This document shows positions 27,400 to 36,791 of a stretch of DNA of 64,000 bases, piece by piece. Both the position numbers and the translations under genes were made by a program. The number at the start of each line of letters is the position of its first letter. Position 1 is the first letter of the stretch. The stretch is from Candidatus Aminicenantota bacterium (lineage in GTDB: Bacteria; Acidobacteriota; Aminicenantia; UBA2199): assembly GCA_026393835.1 (NCBI GenBank), contig JAPKZK010000138.1, forward strand, positions 1-64,000, given 5' to 3'. The notes under the pieces were generated by a model. It was not told the origin of the DNA, did not search any database, and was given only the letters and a program-made list of their open reading frames with translations.

Positions 27400-29514
27400 T
27401 TACTTTTTTTCCTCGATGGTAAAGAGAGTTGCATCCACCGGTGGGTTTACTTTGACCTCTTTTACCGTCATATCGATAACCTTCTTGTCTCCGATAAACG
27501 TCTCGGATTTAAAAGCAAAAGGTATTCCCTCGATAACTTTGAAATCGGAATTCACAGTACGCGATACCCCGGTCATTCCCGGCGCATCCGCTACCTTTTC
27601 CTCTATCCCGATAAACCCGCTTTCCCTGTCGATGAAAAATTTTACCCAATTCTTCCGGTCATCGAAGATATAAAGCACGTCGTATTTTTTACCGTCGATC
27701 TCTTTCTCCCAGAGATATTGGAATTTGTATTTCTCCTTCACATGAAAGATGTGGTAAAGTTCGCTGAACTTTTGTCTGGCAATATCTTCTTCGGAAAGGA
27801 TTTTTTCCTGCCCCATTACCCGGGTAACGCCTTTCTTTCCGTTAACGATCGTGGGAATTTTCATCCCCATGACGGAAACTTCGACAAACATCTTATCCGG
27901 GTAAAGGGAAACGGTTTTAAGTCCCATGTCCATGGTCTGTCCCATCATGGACATCTTCATATCGCCGGTTGTTTCAAGGGATTTTATGGTTTTATAGCCG
28001 CCGTATTTCTTCCCCACCACCTCCGTAAACACTTGACTGCCTTTTGCCAGGGCTTCGGGCGAGGCTTCCGGGATTTTTTCCTTTAAAGCGGGCGGCTTGA
28101 TGGAGATATCGATCTTCTTAACCTTGCCGAGGTCTTCCAATTTACCGTCCAGGTCCTGTTCCTTGCCCAGGATAAAAATAACCATTTGGTCCGGGTGCAA
28201 GTATTTTTGGGCTACTTCCAGCACATCCTCCGCCGTGACTTTCTTTATATTCTCAAGCAGCTTTTCGGAATATCCTTCCATGAGATTGTAGAATTCCCTG
28301 TTAAGTTCCTGGTAAAGAATTCGTTCCGGCGAGCTGTATTTGAAAATGAAAGAATTGGCAAACGAATCTTTGGCGCTGACCAACTCTTTTTCCGTAACCT
28401 TTGCTTCCCGGATGATATTGATTTCATCAAAAATCGCTTTTATGGCGGCAATCGTGGATTGGGATTTGGTATAGGTGTAAAAATAGGTTTTACCGGGGAA
28501 AAGGTTCTCGGTTACAATCCCGCCCCCTATATCGTAAGTCAAGCCCATTTTGGTTCTTACCCTGTTAAAGAGCCGCGCATCCCAACTCTGGGAGAAGATG
28601 GAGTTAAAAACCATGATTTTGGCTTTTTCATCAAAATTTTCTTTTACACCCAGGCGCCCGAGGGCAAGATAACTCTGGGTCAGGGTTGATTTTTCGGCAA
28701 ATCCCACCTTAAAATCAAACGCCTGCTCCTGCACCTGCGGATAAGGGGGGATTTCAGCCTTTTGATTCCAGTTCCCGAAATACTTTTCAAAAATACTCTT
28801 GATTTTATCGATCCCCATGGGCCCGGTAATGCCCACCAGCATATTGTCGGGTGCGAAGAATTTTTTATAATTCTCGATTACATCGGCTTTAGCGATATTA
28901 TCCAGGTGCTCGTATTCAAGAACCGGGGCAAAAGGAGAGTTTTCTCCATAGATCAACTTATTAAATTCCCTGTGACTGATGGGCTGCGGTTCGTCATTTC
29001 TCCTGGAAATGCCGGAGGCCGCCTGGGTCTTGAGCTCTTCCAGTTTTTCGTCGTCAAACGCAGGTTCCATTAGTATCTTTGCTAGTATGGATACGGCCTG
29101 GTCCAGTTTTTCATCCAGGCAGTCCAGGGAAATAGTGTAAAAGTCATTCTGTGAATTGATGTTAATGGAAATCCCATTGGAGTCCAGGAATAAGTCCACC
29201 TCATCGCCCTTGAGCGCCCCGGCGCCGCCGATTCTTAACAATTGGGCCGTGATGCCTGCCAGTCCTAATTTCGCTGAAGGGTCATAAACATCCCCTCCTT
29301 TAATAAAAATAGTCAAACCGATTACAGGAAGTTTCTCGGTTTTTATCAACCTCAACTTTATCCCATTTTCGGTCTGGGCTTTTTCGATATCCGGCAGCTT
29401 AAATTCATGCAACCCGGGATATTTTAATTGATCGATGGGTTTAACTTTTGCGGCATAACCAACGTTGCCCAAAACGAACAGTGTCAGGATAGTCAGAATC
29501 AGTAGCTTTTTCAT
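27400..29514 (-). CDS. Inactive M16 peptidase subunit with LolA-like C-terminal domain
   Basis: A 704-residue exported protein (signal peptide about residues 1-21). Residues 35-460 are two M16-type domains, but HxxEH is absent: the corresponding region reads GLAGITAQLLRIGG. This is the non-catalytic partner of the active subunit encoded immediately upstream, with which it overlaps by 4 bp; together they would form a periplasmic M16B heterodimer as in mitochondrial processing peptidase. Residues about 500-700 form an additional beta-rich domain resembling outer-membrane lipoprotein-carrier folds (LETTGDMKMSMMGQT), not usual in M16B subunits. Confidence 0.85.
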   Translation of the reverse strand: MKKLLILTILTLFVLGNVGYAAKVKPIDQLKYPGLHEFKLPDIEKAQTENGIKLRLIKTEKLPVIGLTIFIKGGDVYDPSAKLGLAGITAQLLRIGGAGALKGDEVDLFLDSNGISININSQNDFYTISLDCLDEKLDQAVSILAKILMEPAFDDEKLEELKTQAASGISRRNDEPQPISHREFNKLIYGENSPFAPVLEYEHLDNIAKADVIENYKKFFAPDNMLVGITGPMGIDKIKSIFEKYFGNWNQKAEIPPYPQVQEQAFDFKVGFAEKSTLTQSYLALGRLGVKENFDEKAKIMVFNSIFSQSWDARLFNRVRTKMGLTYDIGGGIVTENLFPGKTYFYTYTKSQSTIAAIKAIFDEINIIREAKVTEKELVSAKDSFANSFIFKYSSPERILYQELNREFYNLMEGYSEKLLENIKKVTAEDVLEVAQKYLHPDQMVIFILGKEQDLDGKLEDLGKVKKIDISIKPPALKEKIPEASPEALAKGSQVFTEVVGKKYGGYKTIKSLETTGDMKMSMMGQTMDMGLKTVSLYPDKMFVEVSVMGMKIPTIVNGKKGVTRVMGQEKILSEEDIARQKFSELYHIFHVKEKYKFQYLWEKEIDGKKYDVLYIFDDRKNWVKFFIDRESGFIGIEEKVADAPGMTGVSRTVNSDFKVIEGIPFAFKSETFIGDKKVIDMTVKEVKVNPPVDATLFTIEEKK

Positions 29515-31037
29515 TTTTTCACCTCCTCTTTCTTCTCCTCTTTTTTATCCTCTTTCTTTTCAATTTTTGCAATGACGCGATTATTCTCGGTTAAGTACTT
29601 TTTGACTAAGTCCTGGATATCGCCGGTGGTAATTTTTTCTACAGCGTTCAATCCGTCAAACGCTTTTTCCCAGGAACCCCGCATCACTTCAGACTGCAGC
29701 ATTGCACCCAGGAAAAGTCTATCAGAGTTCATTCTTTGTAAGGTATTGGCCTTAAACCTTGTTTTAGCGGAATTGAGTTCCTCTTCCGAAACCGGGTTCT
29801 TTTTTAAATCTTCGATTTCCTTGTTAATCGCCTCTTCCAGTTCTTTATTGGTATGTTCCTGGTTGGGCCCGGTGGCAATAATAAAAAGGGCAGGGTATTT
29901 GACCCCGGGAAAACCGGCGAAAGATACGATAAAAAGGGCGGATTTGTCTTTTGTCACCATTTTCTTGTTGAGCCTGGAACTCCTGCCGCTGGTAAGAATA
30001 TTGTCCAATACACTGAACTTGATAAAATCCTCATCCCGTATCGAGGGGCAGTGATACCCGATTACCAGCCAGGGTTGGGAATCCTCGTAAATGGTCATTA
30101 GTTTTTCACCCAATTGTTTAGGTTCCACGGTGAATAGCCAGGGGTTTCTCCTGCCCGGCTGCAGTTTTGAAAAATACTTGTAGGCCAATTCTTTTAATTG
30201 GTCCGGGTATACATCGCCCGCCACACCGATGACCATATTGGACGCGGTATAATTGTTTTTAAAATACTCCATCATATCGGTCCGCCGGATGTTTTCAATA
30301 TTGCTCATGGGACCGATGGGACCGATGCCGTAAGGGTGGACTTTGAAAGCCAGCGCCAGTAGTTCTTCGGCGATCAGTTTTCCCAGGGGGCTGTTATCCA
30401 CCCGGACCCGCCTCTCTTCCCGGATGACCTCTCTTTCTTTGTAGAATTCCCGGAATACCGGGTCCTTGAAGCGGGTGGATTCGAGATAGGCCCATAATTC
30501 CAACCTGTTGGATGGCAGGCTGAAAAAATATACGGTAGAATCCATGCTGGTGCCGGCATTCAACCCGGAACCGCCGTTCCGTTCCAGGATAGAGGTGAAT
30601 TCATTGGTAACAACGTATTTATCGGCTTCCTTTTTTAGTTTTTCCAGCTCATCGGTCCACTGTTTGATTTTTTCCTGGTCCGGGTTGATGCTGTTCTGCT
30701 GGGCTAAAATCTTTTCGAAAATCCCGTCCATTTGGGTAAATAGTTTCTTTTCCGCCTGGGGGTCCGTGGTCCCGATTTCCGAAGTGCCTTTGAACGCCAT
30801 ATGTTCCAGGAAATGCGAAATCCCGTAGATTCCGATCCGTTCATCGCTGGCCCCGACATTGGCATAGGCCACAAAACTGGCAATGGGGACCGCATGGTCT
30901 TCCAATAAAATGAATTTTAACCCATTGGGTAGGGTAAATTCGCTGACCCTGTTCTTTATCTTGCTGAAATCGAATTCAGCGGACAGCGATATATTGAACA
31001 TTATCAGCAAAATCAAAACATAAATTTGCTTCTTCAT
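29511..31037 (-). CDS. Active M16 (insulinase/pitrilysin-family) zinc peptidase subunit
   Basis: A 508-residue exported peptidase with a signal peptide (about 1-20) and the zinc motif HFLEH at 75-79; the third ligand Glu lies in the EREVIREERR region after an about 60-residue charged, coiled insertion (about 88-145). The C-terminus is a Lys/Glu-rich tail (KKEDKKEEKKEEVKK). AAGGAGG precedes the ATG, and a TATAAT box lies about 40 nt upstream. It is the first gene of a two-gene operon with the inactive subunit. Confidence 0.9.
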   Translation of the reverse strand: MKKQIYVLILLIMFNISLSAEFDFSKIKNRVSEFTLPNGLKFILLEDHAVPIASFVAYANVGASDERIGIYGISHFLEHMAFKGTSEIGTTDPQAEKKLFTQMDGIFEKILAQQNSINPDQEKIKQWTDELEKLKKEADKYVVTNEFTSILERNGGSGLNAGTSMDSTVYFFSLPSNRLELWAYLESTRFKDPVFREFYKEREVIREERRVRVDNSPLGKLIAEELLALAFKVHPYGIGPIGPMSNIENIRRTDMMEYFKNNYTASNMVIGVAGDVYPDQLKELAYKYFSKLQPGRRNPWLFTVEPKQLGEKLMTIYEDSQPWLVIGYHCPSIRDEDFIKFSVLDNILTSGRSSRLNKKMVTKDKSALFIVSFAGFPGVKYPALFIIATGPNQEHTNKELEEAINKEIEDLKKNPVSEEELNSAKTRFKANTLQRMNSDRLFLGAMLQSEVMRGSWEKAFDGLNAVEKITTGDIQDLVKKYLTENNRVIAKIEKKEDKKEEKKEEVKK

Positions 31038-31144
31038 TCCACATCCTCCTTGTGTTTATTCTTAGGTATCATTATACGTAAAGGTTAAGTGTATAGTTTA
31101 ACATATTTTGAATGTTTTGTAACCTTTTCTCTAACTCATGCAAC

Positions 31145-31218
31145 AGGGCGTCCACGGGGGGACGCCCCTACATAAATTATTTCCAATTTGTAGGGGCAGG
31201 CCCCTGTGTCTGCCCCTA
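31145..31218. repeat. Two adjacent REP-like palindromes
   Basis: GGGCGTCC/GGACGCCC at 31146-31153 and 31160-31167, and TAGGGGCAG/CTGCCCCTA at 31191-31199 and 31210-31218. The second includes the lolD stop codon. Confidence 0.65.
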
Positions 31219-31896
31219 AGTTGTTAGGTGCCCTTCGTGGAGATGGTAGCGTTCATCCGCCAATTGGGCCAGTTGCTCGTTATGGGTCACAATCACGGCG
31301 GTTAAATTTTTCTCTCGCAGCAGATCTTTAAAAATATTAAAAACTTTCTCCCCGGTTTTCCAGTCGAGGCTGCCGGTGGGTTCATCGGCCATCAGTATTT
31401 CCGGCGAATTGATCAACCCCCTGGCAATGGCCGCCCTCTGCCGCTCGCCGCCGGAAAGTTGAAAGGGCATGTAATCTAATTTATCTTTCAAGCCCACATC
31501 CGCCAGGAGTTTTTCCGCCCGGGCATAGGCTTCTTCTTTATCGAAACGGTTCATTAAAAAGGGAAACGCCGCGTTTTCACGTACGTTCAACTCCGGCATC
31601 AGGTAATGGAATTGGAAGATAAATCCTACCTGTTGGTTGCGGTACCGGGTTTGTTCTTTGCGGTTAAAGCTTAATATGCTCCGGCCGGCCATGAGGATAT
31701 CGCCGGAATCGGGCTTATCCAGGCCGCCCATCAGGTGGAGCAGTGTGCTCTTGCCTGAACCGGAAGCGCCGGTGACGGCGATAATGGTTCCCCTGCCCAC
31801 TCCCAGGGACAGGTCTTTCAATACTTCCAACCGGGTTTTATCCGGCTGCAAAAAATATTTGTCTATGTTTTTTACTTCGATAATCAAATTATTCAT
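31216..31896 (-). CDS. lolD: LolD-type ABC transporter ATPase
   Basis: A 226-residue ATPase of the LolD/MacB group that extracts lipoproteins from the inner membrane with LolC/LolE. Walker A GASGSGKST at 43-51, signature LSGGE at 147-151, Walker B ILMADEP at 167-173. No lolC/lolE permease gene is adjacent, so the partner lies elsewhere and the exact substrate is inferred from subfamily likeness. A REP-like palindrome fills the 29-bp gap from the upstream MBL gene; no ribosome site is seen before the ATG. Confidence 0.85.
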   Translation of the reverse strand: MNNLIIEVKNIDKYFLQPDKTRLEVLKDLSLGVGRGTIIAVTGASGSGKSTLLHLMGGLDKPDSGDILMAGRSILSFNRKEQTRYRNQQVGFIFQFHYLMPELNVRENAAFPFLMNRFDKEEAYARAEKLLADVGLKDKLDYMPFQLSGGERQRAAIARGLINSPEILMADEPTGSLDWKTGEKVFNIFKDLLREKNLTAVIVTHNEQLAQLADERYHLHEGHLTT

Positions 31897-31904
31897 TATT
31901 TATA

Positions 31905-31925
31905 GGGCGGTTCACGGAACCGCCC
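31905..31925. repeat. REP-like palindrome before lolD
   Basis: Arms GGGCGGTTC (31905-31913) and GAACCGCCC (31917-31925) around ACG; related in type to the copies near 27360 and 31150. Confidence 0.6.
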
Positions 31926-32936
31926 CTACGATGACGTATTGGCCCTGGTTATATAATGGGCCAATCCCTGCGCATTCAGGTCCGCGTCGAGGAACAGGAA
32001 CTCTTTCTCTTCGGCTGTGGGACCGGAACCGCGGGCCGCACGGAATACCCGGTCAAAACGCTCCCCGATATCTTTATATAATAGGGTATACAATTCTTTT
32101 TCCCGGCGCCCCTCGCCGTACCGCTTTGCGGAGAAGGTAACGGAAAAATCGATCCATTCCTTTAACTGGTCATGGGCGCCGGCCAAATCTTCGATGCTTC
32201 CGTAATGGGTCAGCAATACGTGGGAGGGTTCCAACTCCATTATTTTTCGATAGGTATTAAGGGCTTCCACCGGATCGAACTGCACCGGCGACGTGGAAGG
32301 AAACGCCAGGCGGAAATGGCCGTAGGTAAACCTGGGGTAACTGATGCCGAAGGCGTCCCCGGAAAAAACCGAGCGGGTGTAGTGGTCAAAGATAAACATA
32401 TGGTGTTTGGCATGGCCGGGGGAATCGATTAATTCCAACGTCCGGTTGCCCAGGGCCAGCGTATTGGCGGTGGTCGCCGAAGGCCCCGGGGCGCCGCCGG
32501 CGTCTCCGTTTGCGGGCCATGAAACGGCCAGCACGCGGTTTTTATCGATAGGCAGGATTTCGCCGTAGAGTTCCCGGTATTTTTCTTCGCCGTAGACCGC
32601 TTTGACCCCTTCGATGAGTTTTTCAGGGTCGATCATGTGTTTGCGGCCCCTGGCGTGGACGACCAGTTGGGCGTTGGGCAGGCGCTTCATCAACAGGCCG
32701 GCCCCGCCGGCATGGTCCAGGTGGATGTGGGTAAGGATGACGTATTTTACCTGTTCGGGCGCGAATCCCAGGTCTGCGATCGCCCCCAACAGGAAGGGGA
32801 CGGCATGGTTGGTATTGGTTTCAACGATGGCCAGTTGGCCGTTGTCTTCGATCACATAGCAAGATGCGATCCCTTCCTGGCCCAGGTAATGGGTTTCTAC
32901 CAGGTAGACCCCAGCGGCCAGGTTTATCGGGTTCAA
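31926..32936 (-). CDS. MBL-fold metallo-hydrolase
   Basis: A 336-residue metallo-beta-lactamase-fold hydrolase with THIHLDHAGG at 69-78 (metal ligands), a later His in DSPGHAKHH, and Asp in FSGDAFG. Family members hydrolyse thioesters, lactones or phosphodiesters; the substrate is unclear. The start is a TTG (32936-32934) preceded by GAGGAG inside the last codons of the EF-G2 gene, so it is translationally linked to it. Residues around 130-145 contain a Gly/Ala/Pro-rich insertion. Confidence 0.85.
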   Translation of the reverse strand: MNPINLAAGVYLVETHYLGQEGIASCYVIEDNGQLAIVETNTNHAVPFLLGAIADLGFAPEQVKYVILTHIHLDHAGGAGLLMKRLPNAQLVVHARGRKHMIDPEKLIEGVKAVYGEEKYRELYGEILPIDKNRVLAVSWPANGDAGGAPGPSATTANTLALGNRTLELIDSPGHAKHHMFIFDHYTRSVFSGDAFGISYPRFTYGHFRLAFPSTSPVQFDPVEALNTYRKIMELEPSHVLLTHYGSIEDLAGAHDQLKEWIDFSVTFSAKRYGEGRREKELYTLLYKDIGERFDRVFRAARGSGPTAEEKEFLFLDADLNAQGLAHYITRANTSS

Positions 32937-32939
32937 GAT

Positions 32940-35018
32940 TTACTCCTCTTCTTCCTTGATCCTTCCTTCTTTCACCGCGTCATCGATGATTTTTTTCATG
33001 AGGTGGGCCGGGACTTCTTCGTAGTGACTGAACTCCATGAAATAGTCGCCCCTGCCGCCGGTGATAGAGGTCAGGGTGGGCCCGAAATCCAGCATTTCCA
33101 CCATGGGCACACTGGCTTTGATCACGTTACTTTTGCCTTTGGTTTCCATGCCCTGGATTCTACCTCTCCTGCCGCTCAGGTTGCCGTTGATATCGCCCAT
33201 GAATTCATCCGGGGCCACCACTTCGACTTTTACGATGGGTTCCAGCAGGATCGGTTTCGCCTCGCGCATGGCCTTTTTAAATGCTTTGGAGGCCGCGATT
33301 TTAAACGCCATATCCGAGGAATCGACATCGTGGTAGCTGCCGTCGTAAAGGTTGACTTTAAAGTCCACCACCGGGTAAGCGGCCAGGATCCCGGTATCTT
33401 TGCATTCGCGAATGCCTTTTTCCACGGCCGGGACAAAGTTTCTGGGGATCGAGCCGCCGAAAATCGTCTCTTCGAATTCAAAGTCGCCGCCGCGGGGCAG
33501 GGGTTCCATTTTGATGAGGATGTGCGCGTATTGGCCGCGTCCACCGGTCTGTTTCTTGTACTTAACTTCCACGTCGGCTTTACCTTTAATGGTTTCTTTA
33601 TAAGGGACTTTAGGCGGTTTCATTTCCACTTCCACGCCGTATTTCTTTTTCAGTTTATTCACTACCAGTTCCACGTGCAATTGACCGTTGCCGGAAATCA
33701 CCAGTTCCTTGGTCTGGATATCACGTTGGGTTTTGATGGTGGGGTCTTCTTCCATGATTTTTTGCAGGGCGGTGGAAATTTTACCTTCGTCGGCCCGTGC
33801 TTTGGGTTCGATGGCAAAGGAGATGGATGGGATGGGGAATTTTAATTCCGGGAATCTGAAATTTTCGCCTTTCAGGGACAGCGTATCGCCGGTCTGGGTT
33901 TCTTTCAGTTTGGCAACGGCCACGATATCGCCGGGCATGGCGTCTTCGGTGGAGTTCTGTTCTTTGCCCTGGAGGAAAAACGCGCCGCCGATGCGTTCGG
34001 CCGCGCCTTTATTAATATTATAATACGAGGAGTCGGCTTTGAATACGCCGGAGAAAACTTTCATGATGGAGATTTTACCGGTATATGGGTCGGAAATGGT
34101 TTTAAACACAAAAGCGGAAAAAGTGGAGTCTTTGCCGGTACCGATGCTGCCGTCAATGGTTTCGATTTCGCCCATATCCAGGATAGAGGGGGTATAATCG
34201 ATGATAAAATCCGTTAAGTGACGGACGCCGGTATTGGAATAGGCGTCGGTCACCAGGATGGGAAAGATTTCGCGTTTGACGATACCGATTTTCAGGCCGG
34301 CGGCCAGTTCTTCCGGGGTTAATTGGCCTTCTTCAAGGTATTTTTCCATTAAAGCTTCATCGTTTTCGGCGATTTTTTCGATTAGTTCTTCACGTTTCGA
34401 TTCCAGGTCATCCAGGTCGGGGGGGATATCTGTTTCTTCAAAGGAACCTTTTTCATCGTCGCTGTATTTATAGGCTTTCATGGCCAGGAGATCGACGATG
34501 CCGGTAAAGTCGCCGCCTTTGCCGATGGGGAATTGAACCGGGACGGCTTTTTTGCCGAAGGTTTCTACGATGGAGTTAACGGATTTATCGAAATCGGCCA
34601 GTTCTTTTTTCATTCTATTGACCACAAAGACCAGGGGTTTTTTCAGGTCCGCGGCTGCTTCGAAAAGTTTTTCCGTCTGGACTTCCACGCCTTCGGTGGC
34701 GTTAATCACCATCATGACGGTTTCGGCGGCGCGCAGCCCCACCCGGGCTTCCCAGGTAAAGTTGGCGAACCCCGGGGTATCTATCAGGTTGATTTTATAT
34801 TTGTCTTTCAAAGCATAGGCCATAGAGGCCTGGATACTGATTTTCTTTTCGATTTCTTCGTCTTCGTAATCAGTGACCGTGTTTCCTTGATCGACTTTTC
34901 CCAGGCGGTTGACCATCCCGGTGTTGAACAGTATGGCGGAGACCAAGCTGGTTTTTCCTGATTGACCGTGGCCTACCAGGGCAACAGTTCTTAATTTTTC
35001 ACTTTCGGTACTTTTCAT
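32940..35018 (-). CDS. EF-G2-like translational GTPase
   Basis: A 692-residue EF-G paralogue. P-loop GHGQSGKT at 16-23, switch I NTVTDYEDEEIEKKISI, DTPG at 80-83, followed by domains II-V (IFGGSIPRNFVPAVEKGI and a C-terminal EF-G fold). The base-recognition motif NKxD reads NRMK at 134-137. It belongs to the EF-G-like group with unknown or ribosome-recycling/stress roles rather than the main EF-G, which usually sits with rpsL/rpsG/tuf. ATG at 35018 is chosen because AGGAGG lies 8 nt upstream; a longer frame adds 12 residues without support. Confidence 0.9.
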   Translation of the reverse strand: MKSTESEKLRTVALVGHGQSGKTSLVSAILFNTGMVNRLGKVDQGNTVTDYEDEEIEKKISIQASMAYALKDKYKINLIDTPGFANFTWEARVGLRAAETVMMVINATEGVEVQTEKLFEAAADLKKPLVFVVNRMKKELADFDKSVNSIVETFGKKAVPVQFPIGKGGDFTGIVDLLAMKAYKYSDDEKGSFEETDIPPDLDDLESKREELIEKIAENDEALMEKYLEEGQLTPEELAAGLKIGIVKREIFPILVTDAYSNTGVRHLTDFIIDYTPSILDMGEIETIDGSIGTGKDSTFSAFVFKTISDPYTGKISIMKVFSGVFKADSSYYNINKGAAERIGGAFFLQGKEQNSTEDAMPGDIVAVAKLKETQTGDTLSLKGENFRFPELKFPIPSISFAIEPKARADEGKISTALQKIMEEDPTIKTQRDIQTKELVISGNGQLHVELVVNKLKKKYGVEVEMKPPKVPYKETIKGKADVEVKYKKQTGGRGQYAHILIKMEPLPRGGDFEFEETIFGGSIPRNFVPAVEKGIRECKDTGILAAYPVVDFKVNLYDGSYHDVDSSDMAFKIAASKAFKKAMREAKPILLEPIVKVEVVAPDEFMGDINGNLSGRRGRIQGMETKGKSNVIKASVPMVEMLDFGPTLTSITGGRGDYFMEFSHYEEVPAHLMKKIIDDAVKEGRIKEEEE

Positions 35019-35229
35019 AATTTGTCCTCCTGTTATGTGGCCGTTGAGGCCCAAAGATAAAAAGGTATAAATGATAAGGTATAAATCATAAGGGATAATG
35101 CAGACTTTGTCAAGGAGAAAAGCAAAGAAAAAGTAGGGAGGTGGAAGAGGTGGCTGGTCACCTGTCCGTTTTTGAGCTGTACCGGTTCTCCAAATTTATC
35201 GGGAGGCAGTTTTTTCGTGGGGTGTTTTC

Positions 35230-35257
35230 TTGACAATGATTTTTTTTTGACTAAAAT
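35230..35257 (+). promoter_or_regulatory. Promoter of the AAA ATPase gene
   Basis: TTGACA (35230-35235), 16 nt, TAAAAT (35252-35257). A second, overlapping option uses TTGACT (35247-35252) with a TAAGAT box at 35269-35274. The leader ends with GAGGT 8 nt before the ATG. Confidence 0.55.
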
Positions 35258-35319
35258 AGATTTGTGTATAAGATAACCTATACGTCTTTATGGAATAAAT
35301 TTAGAAAATGAGGTAAACG

Positions 35320-36690
35320 ATGAAACTACGGATTGACAATCTCGGTTATATTCAAAGAGCCGACATATGCACGAGACCTTTGACCATCGTGTGCGGGAAA
35401 AATAATACGGGGAAGACATATTTGAGTTATACCATCTATGGTTTGTTGAGTTTCATGCAGCAAGCGCGCCCCTTCCAGGTTGATCATGACGTACTCGACA
35501 ATCTTAGTCAGAAAGGCGCCGCCAGGATCGACCTCGCGAAGTATACAGACCAGAAGCAGTTGATGTATGTATTTCAAAATATATCCGAACAATTCTCACA
35601 GCATCTGGATCGGGTTTTCAGCAGTCCGGAGGGGGAATTTGCCACAGCAAAAGTAACCCTTGATCCGAATGGTTTGATTCCAGACCTGTCGCCTTCTATA
35701 AAAAATGTATTCCATGTAGGTAAAAGGAATTCGGTTACCGTCAATAAGCTGAGGGACTCAACTATTGTAGAGGTGGCTCTTTTGAACGAAGAGAACGCAC
35801 CGTCGCCGCCGGAACATATTTTAAGCGCGGTTCTTAATCGAGTCTTGTGTGAGATGATAGTCGGAAGCTACTTTAAAAATCCGTTTGTTATCACATCAGA
35901 ACGTACGGGTATCCAGCTTTTCAGCAAGGAACTCGATATCCGGAAGAATGAGGTGCTTGACACCCTGGTTGAGGGTAAAGGAAAAATAGCGGATCCGTTC
36001 GACCTCATAGACAAATTCATCTCTCGTTATCCAATCGCGATAAAGGACAACATCGATTACATTCGAGACCATGAGCGGCTGCGTAAGACGAACAGCTTTC
36101 TTCTCGGTACCCCGGGCCAGGAGGATTCACTGTTCGAGGTATGGGGTGAAATCATGGGGGGCAAACTAAATGTTATCGCGAATCAATTGGTATTTGTGCC
36201 CAGGGAGCGTGTAAACCGGAAGCAAGTGCACGTCCCCATTTATCTCGGTTCATCGGCAATCAAGTCCCAGGTCTCGCTTGATCTTTACCTGCGGCACAAC
36301 GCCCAACCGGACGATATGCTTATGATCGACGAACCTGAACTGAACCTGCATCCCGACAATCAGCGCCTTATGGCCCGCCTGCTGGCCCGCCTGGTAAATA
36401 AGGGAATCAACGTCTTCATCACAACGCACAGCGATTATATCTTAAAGGAGATCAATAACCTGCTTCTCCTGGCAAATCAATTCCCCACGAGGAAAGCCCT
36501 CATGCGGAAATATGGATATACTGAAGATGAGGTATTGAAGAATGGCTCAACCGGTGTTTACGTCATGCGCGATCACAAAGCCCAATTAGTCGAAATTACC
36601 AGCACAGGTATGGAATTATCTGTCTTTGATGAAATTATCATCAACCAGAATGGCGCCGCGGACGAAATCTATTATGGGCAAAAGGAGTAG
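35320..36690 (+). CDS. AAA-family (OLD/AAA_15-like) ATPase, putative defence gene
   Basis: A 456-residue SMC/ABC-like ATPase. Walker A GKNNTGKT at 26-33, Walker B MLMIDEPELNLHPDNQR with D337-E338, H-loop FITTHSDYIL. No TOPRIM domain follows, so it is a stand-alone ATPase of the type that is usually paired with an effector gene in defence systems. The next open frame begins 2 nt behind its stop with its own AGGAG but ends after 32 codons, so the partner has been lost. It resembles in layout the ATPase at 42692-44002. Confidence 0.8.
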   Translation: MKLRIDNLGYIQRADICTRPLTIVCGKNNTGKTYLSYTIYGLLSFMQQARPFQVDHDVLDNLSQKGAARIDLAKYTDQKQLMYVFQNISEQFSQHLDRVFSSPEGEFATAKVTLDPNGLIPDLSPSIKNVFHVGKRNSVTVNKLRDSTIVEVALLNEENAPSPPEHILSAVLNRVLCEMIVGSYFKNPFVITSERTGIQLFSKELDIRKNEVLDTLVEGKGKIADPFDLIDKFISRYPIAIKDNIDYIRDHERLRKTNSFLLGTPGQEDSLFEVWGEIMGGKLNVIANQLVFVPRERVNRKQVHVPIYLGSSAIKSQVSLDLYLRHNAQPDDMLMIDEPELNLHPDNQRLMARLLARLVNKGINVFITTHSDYILKEINNLLLLANQFPTRKALMRKYGYTEDEVLKNGSTGVYVMRDHKAQLVEITSTGMELSVFDEIIINQNGAADEIYYGQKE

Positions 36691-36692
36691 TT

Positions 36693-36791
36693 ATGCCGTT
36701 CAAATATCTTAACTCGATTTTGGAGGGTGGGCAGGTTCGTATCCCGTATGAGAGTGACCAGGGCCGTCTTTTCCTTCTTGGTCTCAATTAA
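36693..36791 (+). pseudogene. Truncated partner of the AAA ATPase
   Basis: A 32-codon frame (MPFKYLNSILEGGQVRIPYE...), with AGGAG overlapping the end of the ATPase gene, has the position and translational coupling of a second operon gene, but stops at 36789-36791 where repeated, non-coding DNA begins. It is probably the N-terminus of a deleted effector; the family is not identifiable from this length. Confidence 0.5.

Noticed and set aside
32637-33845. A 402-codon plus-strand frame antisense to the MBL and EF-G2 genes
   Set aside because: Crosses two well-supported genes, with low-complexity antisense composition (many Phe, His, Asp).
35320-36690. Complete PARIS or OLD/Gabija system
   Set aside because: No TOPRIM domain in the ATPase and no intact partner gene next to it.
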